Source: Clusia tigrina
Taxonomy: Eukaryota > Arthropoda > Insecta > Diptera > Clusiidae
Direction of reading: 5' to 3'
DNA length: 64,000 bases
Assembly: GCA_920105625.2 (NCBI GenBank)
Contig: OV050031.1
Span: 6,303,501-6,367,500, forward strand
The notes beneath the pieces were generated by a model. That model had not been told where the DNA came from. It made no database searches and saw only the letters and a program-made list of their open reading frames with translations. This document shows, piece by piece, positions 35,248 to 49,100 of this stretch; position 1 is the first letter of the stretch, and the number at the start of each line of letters is the position of its first letter. A program made the translations under genes and the position numbers.

Positions 35248-38200
35248 GTGAGTTCGAATAAAACACTGAAATGCCTTCGATACACACTAGAAAATAGTAC
35301 GATATCAGACAGATAAGGGACTGAACGAAATGTGCTACTCTCAGTTAGTCGGCCACACACACGCACCCACCCACAAACTTAAACTCATATCAATGGCCTC
35401 AAAAGTTAATTTCTACTGAAGTATTTGCTTAAGTGTTTTCTTATCAAACTGGCGGGCCTAATTTATTAGTGGTGTACCCGCCTGCAGCCATTCACACGAT
35501 GCCAGCTGCAATTGAGTGCAGCACCGTCTTCCCGCCTGCACACAAAAATACGCATACAACAATTAAACAAACATTTAAAATTAACAAAACAAAAAAGACA
35601 CTGCCATCGCCTTTTAAAAGTTTCCTCCATGGCAAAAAAAGTTTCGCAACTGGCCGCGGCGACTCGGTCAAAATTCGCACTTCTTATCTTTTTAAGACGG
35701 TGCTTCAGCAGTTCGTGCCTCTGTTAATTAAGTTAGCAACACTTGGATTAGTGCAGTTCTCAGCGCCGACAAAGCATTCCACACACACACACACACACAC
35801 ACACTCACTCCGCACATTCATTTAATAAACTATATTTGGATGGATTGATGTGCAAAGATCACGGCTGAGATACTTTTATGTGTTCGCGCCGTTTGTGCCC
35901 CCATCCCTCCTTTGTGGAAACAATTTTTCGGCACAATATTTACACTCCATAGAACACATGTCTTAATTGTTATCATAATTTTTTCTTCCTCTTAATTAAA
36001 TAAACACCTCATTGATATACTGGGTCTTGACTCGGAACGATTTCTGCAGCAGTTAAGAGATCACAATAGAGCATGACTATTAGATACCCTAAATGGATCT
36101 GTATTCAGTCTGATTTGATAACTCTTTCAATGTGTTCTGTTCTCATAAACAAGCGTATATAAAGTGGTTCTGAACAACAGTCTGAACCTTTGGAGAAAAT
36201 ACACCAAATAAGCTGCAATGATTTATTATTATTATTATTATTTTTACCTTACATCATTAGGCCTTTTGGCGAAAAAATGGCTGCAAACTCAGCTATAAGG
36301 CTAAAAGCGACGCATCAATGGGTTGCCAGGATCGTAGGTCATGCATCTATTTTAAGGCATTTTGAGGGTATTCCTGACTCTTTCGATTACATCACACCAA
36401 TTTATGCCTTCAATGGTATGTGCAGGATCTCCATTCCCTACAGGGACGAATGGAAGGATGGCATCCCCCCTCTTGTTGAAGGGGTTCACATCCACACAGA
36501 TGGAGGGTGAGAGGTGGTGTATTCTCAGAAGATTTGGACATTAACATGCCCTTTAGGATTCCCGACCACTGCAGTGTTTTTCAGGCAGATGTCGCGGCTA
36601 TAGAGGCAGCACTGTCTTGGCTAAGGAAGAAGAAAGTAACTGGACATGATATTTGCATTCTGTCCGACAGCCCAGCAGCTTTGCGCCCCTGGATTAGGCT
36701 ATTATCACCTCAAAAGCTGCCAAGAGCTGCTGCAAATCTTTAGATGAGATAGCTAAGCAGACCTCTCTGCATCTGTGCTAGGTTCCCGATCACAGAGATA
36801 TTCCAGGGAACTGTAAAGCGGATGAACTTGCCCGTAAGGGTACTACCATACAGATTGAACCAGATAAGTCGAACTTCGATATTCCTATTTCCACATGCAA
36901 GTTCTTAGTAAATGCAATATCCTTAGGCACAGCGGGCAGGCGCTGGTCTGAATTTTCAGGATGTAAAATAGCTAGACAAACCTGGCCAGAGATAAATTTG
37001 AAGCGCTCCAAGGACCTAGTGGCTCCAAGTAGACAAAGTATAGGTACCGTGATTAGCGTCCTAACGGGACACTGAACTCTATGCACTGACGGGTGTAAGG
37101 AAGAGTCCATTGCACACCTGTTATGGACGTGTCCAGCGCTGTCCAGAAGGAGGCGCACTTTCCTAGATGTCTACTTTTTGGACTCTTTGGGAGATATCTC
37201 AAATAAAAAGATTAGCTCCATCAACTGCTTCATTAAAAGCTCCAAATGACTGGATCTTTGAAAGGGATGGGACCTGATGTCTCGTGCGGTATCACAAAGG
37301 GTAAATGTTCGGGCGGCCGCCTTACCTCCCTACCTACATCATAATTAATTAAGTCTGCAATGGGTTGGGTGTACTAGCTACTAGCCTTCGACTCGAAGAG
37401 GAAAATGTTTAGAAAGAACCATTTTTGAAACCATGCCCGGGCAGGATTGGAACCCACGATCCCACTAATGTGAGTGTAGCCTGCTAACCACTAGACCACG
37501 GAGGCTGGCCAAGTTATAATGAAAATGAGCCAACAACTGAAATTTCAGACCTTATTCTTACTTAGGATATACTTTGTATCAAGAGACCCAGCTAATTGAG
37601 CAATCCTCACTTCCCGCAGATTTGAAGCAAGTCCCGCAATGTACAACAAACACCGCGGTTTACTTTTATTGTGTGTATCTGTTTATGTGTTTCGTTTCAT
37701 TATTTCCCGCTCCAGACATGTTTTCCTTGTGTATCCTTGCTTTAAGCAGAGATGCTGAAAGCAATCAAATCTTAATACAAAATGATAACAACAACATTCC
37801 ACTTCTTTCTTGATAAGGAGTGTATAAGGAGGCATTTTTGTTGCTTTCAACAAACACTTCAAAGCAAACACTAGTAGCGGAGGAAAGAGAAAAGTCATAC
37901 ATCTAAAATGTACCCACAATCAACGATTTGTTAGTTTAATTAAAAGAGACTAGTCTAAGCGGTTCCACGATTGGAAAGGGATACGTAATTGATGAATTTT
38001 GCCACCAACGAAACGTGAAGAGGTGTTTGTGCGAGCTTGTGGGGGGCACAACAAAGCAGGAGATGACGATACTGACGATATTTGGTGAACTGACGATATT
38101 TTTTGCACTTGAATATCTATGAAGAATATCAGAAGTTAGCATTTACGAAGACACAAACACACAATACCGAATTAACTCAGGTTCATAGTCTACCATTCCA

Positions 38201-40090
38201 CCTTTTCCTGGTTTTGGACATGCATAATAGATTCATGAATGCGCATATATCGACACATTTACATATAACTCCCATCCAAATGTCTTACTCTATCATAACA
38301 ATCTGTCTCCAGCAGCTGAGTAAGTCCATGGTAATGGATTAATCTGTGGTAAAATATGTAGCGTTATTCGGCAAATCTACGATCGTTTTCAGCCTGATAG
38401 ATTAGATAGATTTATTTAAGTGTGTTATACACTACGACCTGAAAGATCTATTGTGATGCCCCTATTTATTTGAAAGACAATCTAATCTATAAATCTTCTG
38501 GCAGGTTAATTTTCGACAGGAATTCATATATTATGGAGGAATCAAGTTGAGGGATCTTGCTCATATCTAAGATATATTCTCCAAAACACCTGAGTCTATT
38601 GTGTACCAATGGTCCGCAGTCTGTCATCAGGTGCAGTAAGGTTTCGTCACTTTCTCCACAGAATCGACAGATGGCATCTGAAGATATACCCAACTTGTTC
38701 ATATGGTAGATGAGTCTACAATGTCCGCTTAAAATGCCTGTGATGATTCTTAATTTACTCCGAGGCAGATTTATTAACTCCTTAGCTCTTTTAGGATTAA
38801 AAGCTTCCAGAAGAGCTTTGGACTGTCTCGCCGGGAGAGTTTTCCAAGTTTGACTTCTTTTTGCATCTGTACACTTCTTCAGCAGAACTCCAATGGTATT
38901 GGATGATAGTCCACAGAAGGGTTCAGGGCCGTTGAAAGGAAGATTTCTGCCTGATATAGTTCAATACATCCAAACAACTCACAGAGTTACTGTTATGGAA
39001 AAATATAGCTAGCTTCTTTGTATATCTTTGGTTTCACCTCATATCTTTGAAATAGTCCTGAAGAAATCTGTCCAAATCAGTCTAGGTTGCTCAGAGGAAA
39101 TTATTATGAAACTGCAAATTATAATGAAGAGCAAAGCTACGTATGACCTTTGTTTGCATATCTACGAGCTGCACTTATTGACTTAATAATTTGTAGCAAA
39201 GACACACAAATCCTACTTCAATTCTTAGGTTGGCGAGGACATTCGTTTATCGTTGAGTCGACTAAACTAATATGGTGTTTTTTTTTTTTTTTTGACAGAA
39301 CAACTAGTCACATATAGTATAGGACTACAAGACATCATATGGAGTACTTTCCCTGTATAAATATAGAGAGGACTCAGTATGATAAATCGAAGTGATGTGA
39401 ACACAAAGCCATGAAGATTGCTTGATTAGATGTGGTTAGATTTTTGAACATTTTACTTCTTCCATAACTCTGAGTGGTGTTATTATTATTATTATATCTT
39501 ACACCATTACTAATTATGAGTGCAATGTGTTGGGGGAATGAGTAGCTACAGAGGCCTTTGATTCGAAGAGAAAAGGATTTTATAGAAAGGAGCATTTTGG
39601 AGACCAATACTGTGGCAGGATTTGAGCCTGCGACCCTCGGGGTGTGAGTCTAGCATGCTTACCACTAATCCAAAGAGGGCGGCTATCTGAGTAGCGTCCT
39701 TGGTGTTCCTTAGCACTCATATTGTAGGACCATATTCAGTATATTTAGTTCAATAATTCTCTTAGCATCTATCAAAACACTGACAGCTAGATAGAGAGTT
39801 AGGTATTCAATTTTCTAATATTTAATGGGGATTTTTGTAACTATTTGAGAATTTTTTCTTTGCGATGTTGTTTTTTTTTTTAAATTTCAGTTAAGTAATT
39901 CTGACCCATCATAAACTTCATCCAGAGTTGCAGCTGTCCATGAACTAATTATCTATTCATTAGATCCTCCACTGGACTCATTGTTGATCTTTACGGCTTT
40001 TGCTAGGTATGGTGGTGACTACTGATTTTCTGTTATTTTAATCAGAATCACTCTTTTCCGTTGGTGTGGGTATGTATGCTGGCTCTCCCA

Positions 40091-40122
<32 letters not shown>

Positions 40123-43100
40123 AATCCAAGGTGACTACCATGCCTATATAAAATCGTAAAGATCAGCAATGAGTTTATGGGTTATTAAATATTTTACCAT
40201 TTATAAAATTTCTAAAACACATACAAGGTGCATTCCAAAGTAAACAGGACCTTTTAAAAAAAAGTGAGGTTCATTACAAGTCTCAGAAAGGTAGATCCCT
40301 CACTGGTGATCAAAATTGCAGTGCAGTTGGGCTAATAGAAGAGTCCAATCAAAAAGTCCTGTTTACAAGAAAGAAATAATTAAATTTCAAAGTGTTTTAA
40401 TGAAATATGTTGCGTAGATAATCCATTAATTTATTGGATATAATCGCCTTGCGTAGATAATTAATTATTTTTGTGGATATAATGACCTTCCGTAGATAGT
40501 CCATTATTTTGTTTGATATAATGACCTTGCACGTAGATAGTCCATTAATTTATTGGATATAATCCCACTTGCTTTTAAGTCACTATCTGTCACGGCAGAT
40601 TGCTATATCCGTTCAGTTCTTTTTATTTAAAAGCCTCAGTTGAAAGTCCATTGAATGTTGTTGATGTTTCGGTTCTTGCAGTTAAGAAAACTATTGGGTC
40701 TAAGCAACGATATTGTTACTATATCCAACATATTTTACAGCTTTAGCATATGAATGTTAAACTCCACTGTCGATCTCTCAAACAGTTCGAAAGTTATACG
40801 CATAAAAAGAATACAGAATGCTCTCATAAATTAATGCAGATTCTTCTGAAAAACTGTAACAAACATCATAGAATAATGTAGCATGGACCCGAGGTACAAA
40901 ATATTCATTACATAATATGCTAGAATACTCTGGTATTGTAATATATTCTGATGTTTTTTAAATTTGAAAAATATGCCATTTTTTATGAGTACATGTAGAA
41001 ATATGTTTTTTTAAAATATATTTTTAAGGTCATCAAAGGTGAGGGCATCCATGACGGCGTATTTTTCCCTCCATAACACACTCACTCCGAGTACACTCAG
41101 TCTGCTTCTACAGTGCTTCAGCCGAATGACGATTTAGAAAATAGAATGTTTCTTTGTTTGCATATAAATAGACTAAACAGAACCTGCTGTCTACATATAT
41201 ACAGACATATATTTATTTACATAAATATGGTTATTCTGTTTCATAGCCAGAGTGATCACTTTGGAAACCTTTTAGCCAAAATCATTTGGTGCAGATATTT
41301 GGGAAAATGCAAAACAAAACTGTGGCAGAGGCGAACTCAGATCCAGAGTTGCTTCATACACTTCCAGAATATGCCTGGTATATTATTCATTCATGCAGTT
41401 CCAGGGGCCACTCGTAGCGTTGCAGCAAATTTCTATATTCGTAGCGATGCTTGGAAAACTTCTCGTATGAAGAGCAGCATTTGCAGCCCACTTACGCAAG
41501 TTGAACTGTGTTGTCTTAGCAGATTATTTCCATTTTGTGTCTCTTACATCACCTCCAACTGAATAACCACGTGGCTATATAGTCTTCTCGTGTGTGATTA
41601 AGAATATGTTGCATAACTGAAATTATCAGTGAATGATTTGTTTGGAAGTTAGCTGTCAATTGAGCCCGGTCACTTTCAAATCGAATTTCTGTAAATACGT
41701 TTCGAACCAAACTTGAACTGTACTTGGCGATTATTTGAAATGTTGATGCGGGAAATTAGCATTAAAATCGCATTAGTAAATTAGCATAGAGTGACAGTAT
41801 TAATTCGCAAACTTAGCGCGAAGTTCTCGCACCACAGCGCGATTTCAATGCAAAGTTAACAGGCGATTGAACAACAAAAATTGAACACACTCGTACAAGT
41901 ACTTTTGTATATACTCGTATTGTGATTAATTAGAGCAATTAATCGAAAGAAACTGTAAAACATGGGCGTCAACTATGCTGCTCCACTGATCCATTGCAGT
42001 GTGGGCAAATGCAACAGACACCAAAGTTGAAATGCACCATAAAAACCCAACGCACACACCTTAAACTGAGCTTGCGATGCAACCCGATTACGAGGTGAAT
42101 CGGGTAATCGGGTTCTGAAATAGAGAGTGAGTATTGGAAGTTGGTACTTTTGAATTGAAGCGGTAATTTGGTAATGGAGTAAACTGCTCCCAGAGAAAAA
42201 TATTTTTCGTCTGAAACAGAAATATTGTTACGAGGTGAGTTGGGTATCAAACAAAAGTGAGTATCGGAACTTGGTACTTTTGAATGACCAGGTACTTCGG
42301 TAATGGAGTAAACTACACCCAGAAAAATATGTTTCTTCTGAATAAGAAGCCTGTTACGAGGTGAATCGGGTAACTGGGTTGTCAAGCAGAAAGTGACTAT
42401 CGGAAATTGCTACTTTTGACTGTTAACCCTTCTTCGGCTATGGAGCAAACTACACCCAGAAAAATATGTTTCGTCAGAAGAAGAAATCCTGTTACGAGGT
42501 GAATCGGGTAACCAAGTACTCAAACAAACAGTGAAGGGAACCCGTTCTTCGGCTATATATCCAGCCACACTCAGAAATATATATTTCATCAGAACAAGAA
42601 AAATAATCTGTAAAAGTTAATCGGCTTTTGGAAGGAGGGAAATACTATTGTGACGAAATAGACATTTCAGTATCCATGAGTCAATATGAACAAATGTTAA
42701 ATTCAATTTATATCTGATAAGGTCGACTGCTGGTTTTTGGCATAATATGATCCATAAATGAAGAAGCTTTCTTGTAAATGAAGACCTTTTCCATAAATTA
42801 AGACCTTTTGCTACATTCTGGCATTCTTCTACTATAAAAAAATCAACATAGAACAGCAGGAAGTCAGTCATGATATAAAGAAATTCAATAAGCTGTTTTA
42901 TTAAAACTAAAATTTGTTAACTAGATCTTAAGGAGTGACTTGTTAAAATTAACTAATTTAATAAAATATATAATATGAAACAACGATTTTTATATCATTT
43001 GAAATGACTTTTTTCGTAACAATATAATGATTTCCTTCTCGAACTTATTGACATGATTGATGTCGAACGATCTCTTGGCGAATGCTGTAATATATTCACG

Positions 43101-46100
43101 TTATCTGTCAGTACGTGGAACATAGACAAGCTCTATTTTATATTTCTTTATAACAAAATGAGCTATTTTTTTATTATTTATTACACCGAAGGGATGGGAA
43201 ATCTTCAAAAAGACACGAGGGTGTCAGATGCTTCCTTACTAAGATCACCTCTAAAACCACCAAGTATCCAGATAAGCTAAGCCACAAGTGCCTGCTAACA
43301 ATTTAAGCAGGGTAAAGAGTAGATATCCGTATAAGGGTATAGAGTAGATATCCATATAAGGGTATGGAGTAGATATCCCCATCACTGCTGTAAAGGATAA
43401 GTGTTATTAATGATTTCAATCTATGTTAAGATTTGTTCAAACGTCCAAATTAAGTCAAAATCATAACACTTACTATGAAATGACTCAAAACCTATATAAT
43501 CGGTTTTAATTTTTCTTACAAGGGTACAAGGGTACAAGGGTACAGGGAGTAAATTGCCTTGTTCTGCTAGTATCTGCATTAAAGTTGAGAATACTAAGCA
43601 AAAACCAACGTCAATAGCACGAACCCAAATCACACATTAAGCATTGTTTTACTGAAGCATTGTTTGGTAGGACCGGAGACGAATAAGTTTAAGACTACTC
43701 ACATCAGAGGGAATCAGAATGATTTCAAATGTGTTTTTGTATATTGTCCCTAAGAAACATATATATTTATCTCTAAGAAACATTATTAATAATAATAATA
43801 ATAATAAATATAATTATGCTTTAAAATATAAAAAACACAACAACAAGATAATTTTACTGTCTACCACCGAGTACCGGAAACAAAACACTTTTATTATGAA
43901 GCATTTAGATAAGGTCCTCGATCCCCATAGTAACAGAACCGTAAAAATGTGTTTCTCTTCTAGTTTTATTGGGCTCCTCTAACATTCTAATAATAAATAA
44001 AAATAGCTAAGTAGCTATCTTAACAAGCCTTGTTTTTGGTTTCCATATACACCATTTCATACCCTGTTTAGCTCGATGTAACCGGTTCTACAGTTACCAG
44101 GTTATTCGCACGCTGTACAACTTAATTCATTTTTAATTGCCACTGAGAAATGAATTGCCCATGTCTGGGCAGCTGGCGTGACGACTTCTCCATGGCTCTT
44201 GTGACACTTACGCACTTACACAATCCGAATGCAGGCTTTGGTGTGGCTGCTTCGACCCTGGCGAACAGCCGAACCTCAATTTGGAGCTAGTTTCTAGCTC
44301 TAGATTCGGAGTGGTCTGGGGTAGGTACAAAGCGAAAAAGTCATTAGGGAAGGCAATGATGCTGATTATTTCCGAGTGTGTAAAACTCTCTTTTGCCTGT
44401 TGTTTTTTTGTGTAAATTGTAATTAAAAAATATTTTTTTAAAGTTTTATATAAAAATGATACTCATTGTTCCGCTTATTTGCAGAATAAAAGTTAAATTG
44501 AACTACAAAAAAACCTTAATTATAGTCAAACTAAAATTCGGCATTTGTGAGTCTGGTGTCGCGTCATGTCATTAAAGGTTTTAGCTAAAACAGGCTTTTT
44601 CCCTTCATTCTATTTTGTTCTTTTCTGTTTTTGTTGTTTTCTGTTTTTGTTGTTGCCATTTATTTGTGCTCATTCTACGTCACAGATTCGGGTGCTTGAG
44701 ATAGCAGCATTTACTGCTCCTTATCATTACATTTCGGTATTTGTATTGAACTTCTAACAAGGGAGCTTGGCTAATTTCAGGTCAGAATATTGTTATCAAA
44801 AATCTTGATAACTGGCCATTGACGACAAGTCACAGCAAAGAACACAAATTGGGAAAGAGCCAAGATCGATGAAGTTTTTGTAGATATAGGTTTAAATAAA
44901 GTAAACTACATTTCTGTAGTGGTTTATGAGCAGTTTATGGGTCTGTCGAAATAAAATGCTGCTGGAATGAACTTTAAATTGCTTCATTGTAGCTTCTGAA
45001 CGTGTGGGAAGCAGTGTTCGTACATCGATGCTGATTGAATGAAACATAAATTTCTTCATTGTATTTTCCGACCATGTGGGAAGCGATATATATTATGGCT
45101 TGGAGCGCTATTATTCGATATCGCTAGTTTGTTTCAGATATCCAGTAACTTTTGACATTCTTATGTTTATCCAATTTGTTTTTTGGAATACCAAATTGAT
45201 GACATTGATCCCTGTAATATCGCTTTATACATAACTCTATTAATAGTGCTCTTCAAGCCCTGTACCATTAAGCAATTATTTGTTCTATTGATATCGGTAA
45301 TATCGTTTAATATATAACTCTAGTAATAGTGCTCTTCTTGCCCGGTACTATCAAGCAATTATTTGCATATTAACTTTGGTTGTTTGGATGAACAACGTTT
45401 GGTCCATTAGGTGATTGCTACTAGATATCTCCACTTGAAAGGCAATCATAATCTCTGGATACCGGTTTGTTTAGAGCTCGATATCTGGACACCTTTCTGC
45501 AAAGTGCTGCACTTTCTTCATCAGCTTGCGAAAAACTGCTATCGAAAGACAGAAGCGCGCTATTCGGCTTACTTAATGGATAGTTCACAGATAGTTCACA
45601 GATAAAGAATTTGTAGTTCTCCTACCGGTGTCCTTTCTTTTTCAAAAAGAAGAAAGAAACTCACCCGCTGTATCAATAAACATCCGAGACAATAGGAGGA
45701 CAAAATACATAGTTCCAAAAATAGACAAAGCTTAAACATCGCCTTGTATTCTACTAAGTCTCTGACTAAATCGATTATGGAATCCGTTCGTACTTTACTT
45801 AGATAGCAGTGGGTTAGGCCGGAGAGCCGCCGAAGAAGGAGGTATTCAAGCACTCATGCATTGATGCCCATTGTACTGTACGTACTTTACTTACTCAGAA
45901 GTTCCCTCCAATCTAATAGCAGGAAAATAGCTGAGTTAGTTTCTTCTCTACCAAGATTTTAACTGGTCATCTGCATTATTATTACACCATTTTGTATGTA
46001 AGCAACCTTCTTTATTATATCACTACGTTCACCCCCCAGGGTGGCAATAAACATCTATTCGGAAGCCGATAGGTTGTGGTGGTTGATACGGGTCTGCAAC

Positions 46101-49100
46101 CTAGCTATGTTGCAGTTCAGCTCCGGGGAAATGGGCGTGGGGTTGTCTCTTCTTTCTACAGCGAAGGTCGCGTCAACAGTTTTTTTTGTATGCAGTATTA
46201 AGGTAGTGAAAGACAATAATAGGAGTAGTCTGCCAACAAAGCTAGGACGGGATATACAACTAGGAGAAGTAAAGGCAATTATATATTTTTTAATATATTA
46301 TTGGCACCACAATCCTTTTTATGCCTATTTATTATATTGATCCTTCTTCTACTATAAATCTTCAGTATTGCTAGTAAAAACTGTCTTATTTGTGTTTTTT
46401 TCAGTCTTGTTATTTGGTCTAGTAGCGGAATTTTCGTTCTCCATCTGGATCTATTGACTCCCCTCATCAGTCCAATGTGTCTCTTATGCCAATTGTACTT
46501 AATTCTCACTTTGCCCTGTTTTTGTTGTTGATTTTTCACGGTAATGTATGGGAAGTTTCTGTAGCCCCTCAATTTTGTTGTTTTCGTTTTGTTGTCGTTT
46601 TGTATTCCGTGGTATATTCCGATCATATCTTATCGGTGGGTCATTAAAGTAAACTATATTTTGCATTTAATTACCACGACGACCGTGTTCGCTTTGGTTA
46701 CTCTATTTTCTTTGCAGGTTCTTTGGACTACTTTTTATTATTGTCTATGCAGTGTTTTCAGAGTCCCATAAGTACAGGGTCTTATCTTTATAATGCATAA
46801 TCTTCAGCTGGCTTATTTTAATACCACAAAATAATTTTAACTGCCTGGTTTACTATTTAGTCAGGTATTTAGATTCGTTTGAAAATTTACTTAGATGGAG
46901 GTCGGAAAATAAACAAAAAGATAAACAGAATGGAGATCTGCAGTTAATCAGATCTCTAATATAATATACTAAAAATTCGGTTAAGGTGACCCCAGTAGCA
47001 CTGAAAGAGTATAACATGAAGGATAATGCTACTGAATAAGTTGGTCCTTTTGGCTTATTCTGACTAAAAACTTTCGAGGATTTATGTTTCTTGTCACATT
47101 CCTATGCAAGGGATGGGTGAAATCTTGGCCTTAACATTTTATGTAGGAACATATTTGAAAGCATGTGGTAAAATTATTATAAGTTTGGGATTGTTTTGGA
47201 ACCATTTTAATCGGTTTGTTTTGGGATAGGGGAAAAATATTATGGTTAGATTTTATTTATGTAAAAGCCTGAACAATTCGGTAGCAAGTGGTTATATTTC
47301 ATGTTTGGATTGGTTCTGGAACAATAGTAATCACTTTCCCTAGGGATGCGAAAGAAAGAAAATGTATGGGGAGTTTTTTTGCACATGGCTGATGCAGGAA
47401 CATATTCGAAAGCATGTGGTGAAAAGATTTTATTTAAAGTTTCAGCTTGTTCTGGAATAATTTTAATCAGTTTGTTTTAACATTGCCATACGTTAGATTT
47501 CCTGTCTAGAATCTACAAAATCAGTGGTTGAACTAATTGATGCTGAGGTAACCCAGTTAGTTTCTATTAATCTGAAGAAATAACTTATGGGAACATAACT
47601 TTTTACTCTTTATAATCTTAACGTGGGGTAAAAGACTTCCACACATGTACCAAAAATACCCACGTTTAATTTGGAAGACCACAAGTTCACTGATGCTATT
47701 TATACAAATCAAAATATGAGGTCTCTGAGTGTTTAGGTTCTCAAAATTGAGTCTCTTGGACTTCAATTGAGTCCCTTCCGACATTATTGAAGTCCAACCA
47801 ACATGATCGATCTAGCATCCAAACATGACCGCAGAAATACCGCGAACATTCATACTCGATTGCTCTTTATGTGAACATATTTCCTGTCACATGTGACAAT
47901 TCAATATAAATGCTTGTATATTAGTGACAATGTTTTGTCGGTCAGTTGTCGGTATGAATGGACATTACACAGTACAAAGTCCTCACTTGCCTGAGAGTTT
48001 GTAATGCCAACGGAGCTTTGTATCGCTACGTGTTTAGTTTGCTTAACGAGACTGGCGTCAAGCATTGACACTAAAGTCGACAAATAATGAACAATTGAAC
48101 TGTTTCGAAATTGATTAATTGATGATTATAAACGATGAGCAAATTTGTTCAATGACACGCCACACCTCATAAAATGTGCCCTACTGTGATCACTTTCCAA
48201 TTAAGTTCAAATTGTGCACGACGGAAAATCGCAGTTTTTTCCACTCTTATGAAATGCTTCAGCAGCAAATATAATCGGGGTGCGAAAGTTCTTGCCTCAA
48301 TTGTCGCGTGCTCTCAATAAAAATGCCTGCCACAAAATTTATCACAAATTTTTAGTGGTGCAATGCAGAATTATTTGTTTTCTATTTCAACAGCGCGCAC
48401 ACAATTCGACGAAAGGGAAATCAGGGAATAAGTGCGATCAATTGATCGAACGGTCCAATTGACATTCATTTGCATTGATCAGTTTGTTTTGTAACAACAG
48501 GCCTAGGGGCGGATGGATGCGCGGAGCACACAACTCAGTTCAATTGAATGGCGCACATTTTTCCAGTACAACAATTTCAAGTTGCAACACAATTTGATCA
48601 ATCAGACGTAATAATTTTACATAGACTTGAGGAAAATACTTGGACTATGAACTACTCAGAAAAGTGGCCTCTATAATCTAATTTCAAGGATGCGTTAGTT
48701 GTATTGTTTAGTCGTCATTGGTCTGATTGTAAGAGGAATGCAGTAGTGATCCAAAGGTACATAAATACCTTGAGAGTGCTGACTCATACTTGCTTTTCAA
48801 TCTCAGTCATAGTCATTGTGGACTTAGGACCTAAAGACTGTTCTCTTTGCACAGGGTAACTACTCTGTGAGAGACCCAGAGAGAGATAGATATATAGATA
48901 TAAGGAGATTGGATCTAGAGAAGATATATAGATACAAGGAGATGGAGATAGAGATTTAAAGGGAGAGATAGTGGTAGAGATTGTGGGAGAGATAGATGGA
49001 GATATAGTGGTGGAGAGATTAGATTTATTTAAGAGTGTTATTCACCATGACTTTGAAAGATCTATTGTGATGGCCCTACTTATTTAAAATATATGAGGAT

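Noticed and set aside
41113..41562. 149-codon open frame, one of the longest unassigned frames
   Set aside because: No recognised domain, no splice signals and AT-rich composition. It lies within the transporter intron, and a chance frame of this size is possible.
46279..46626. 115-codon basic frame on the minus strand
   Set aside because: Lys/Arg/Asn-rich from AT-biased DNA, with no recognised domain or gene context.
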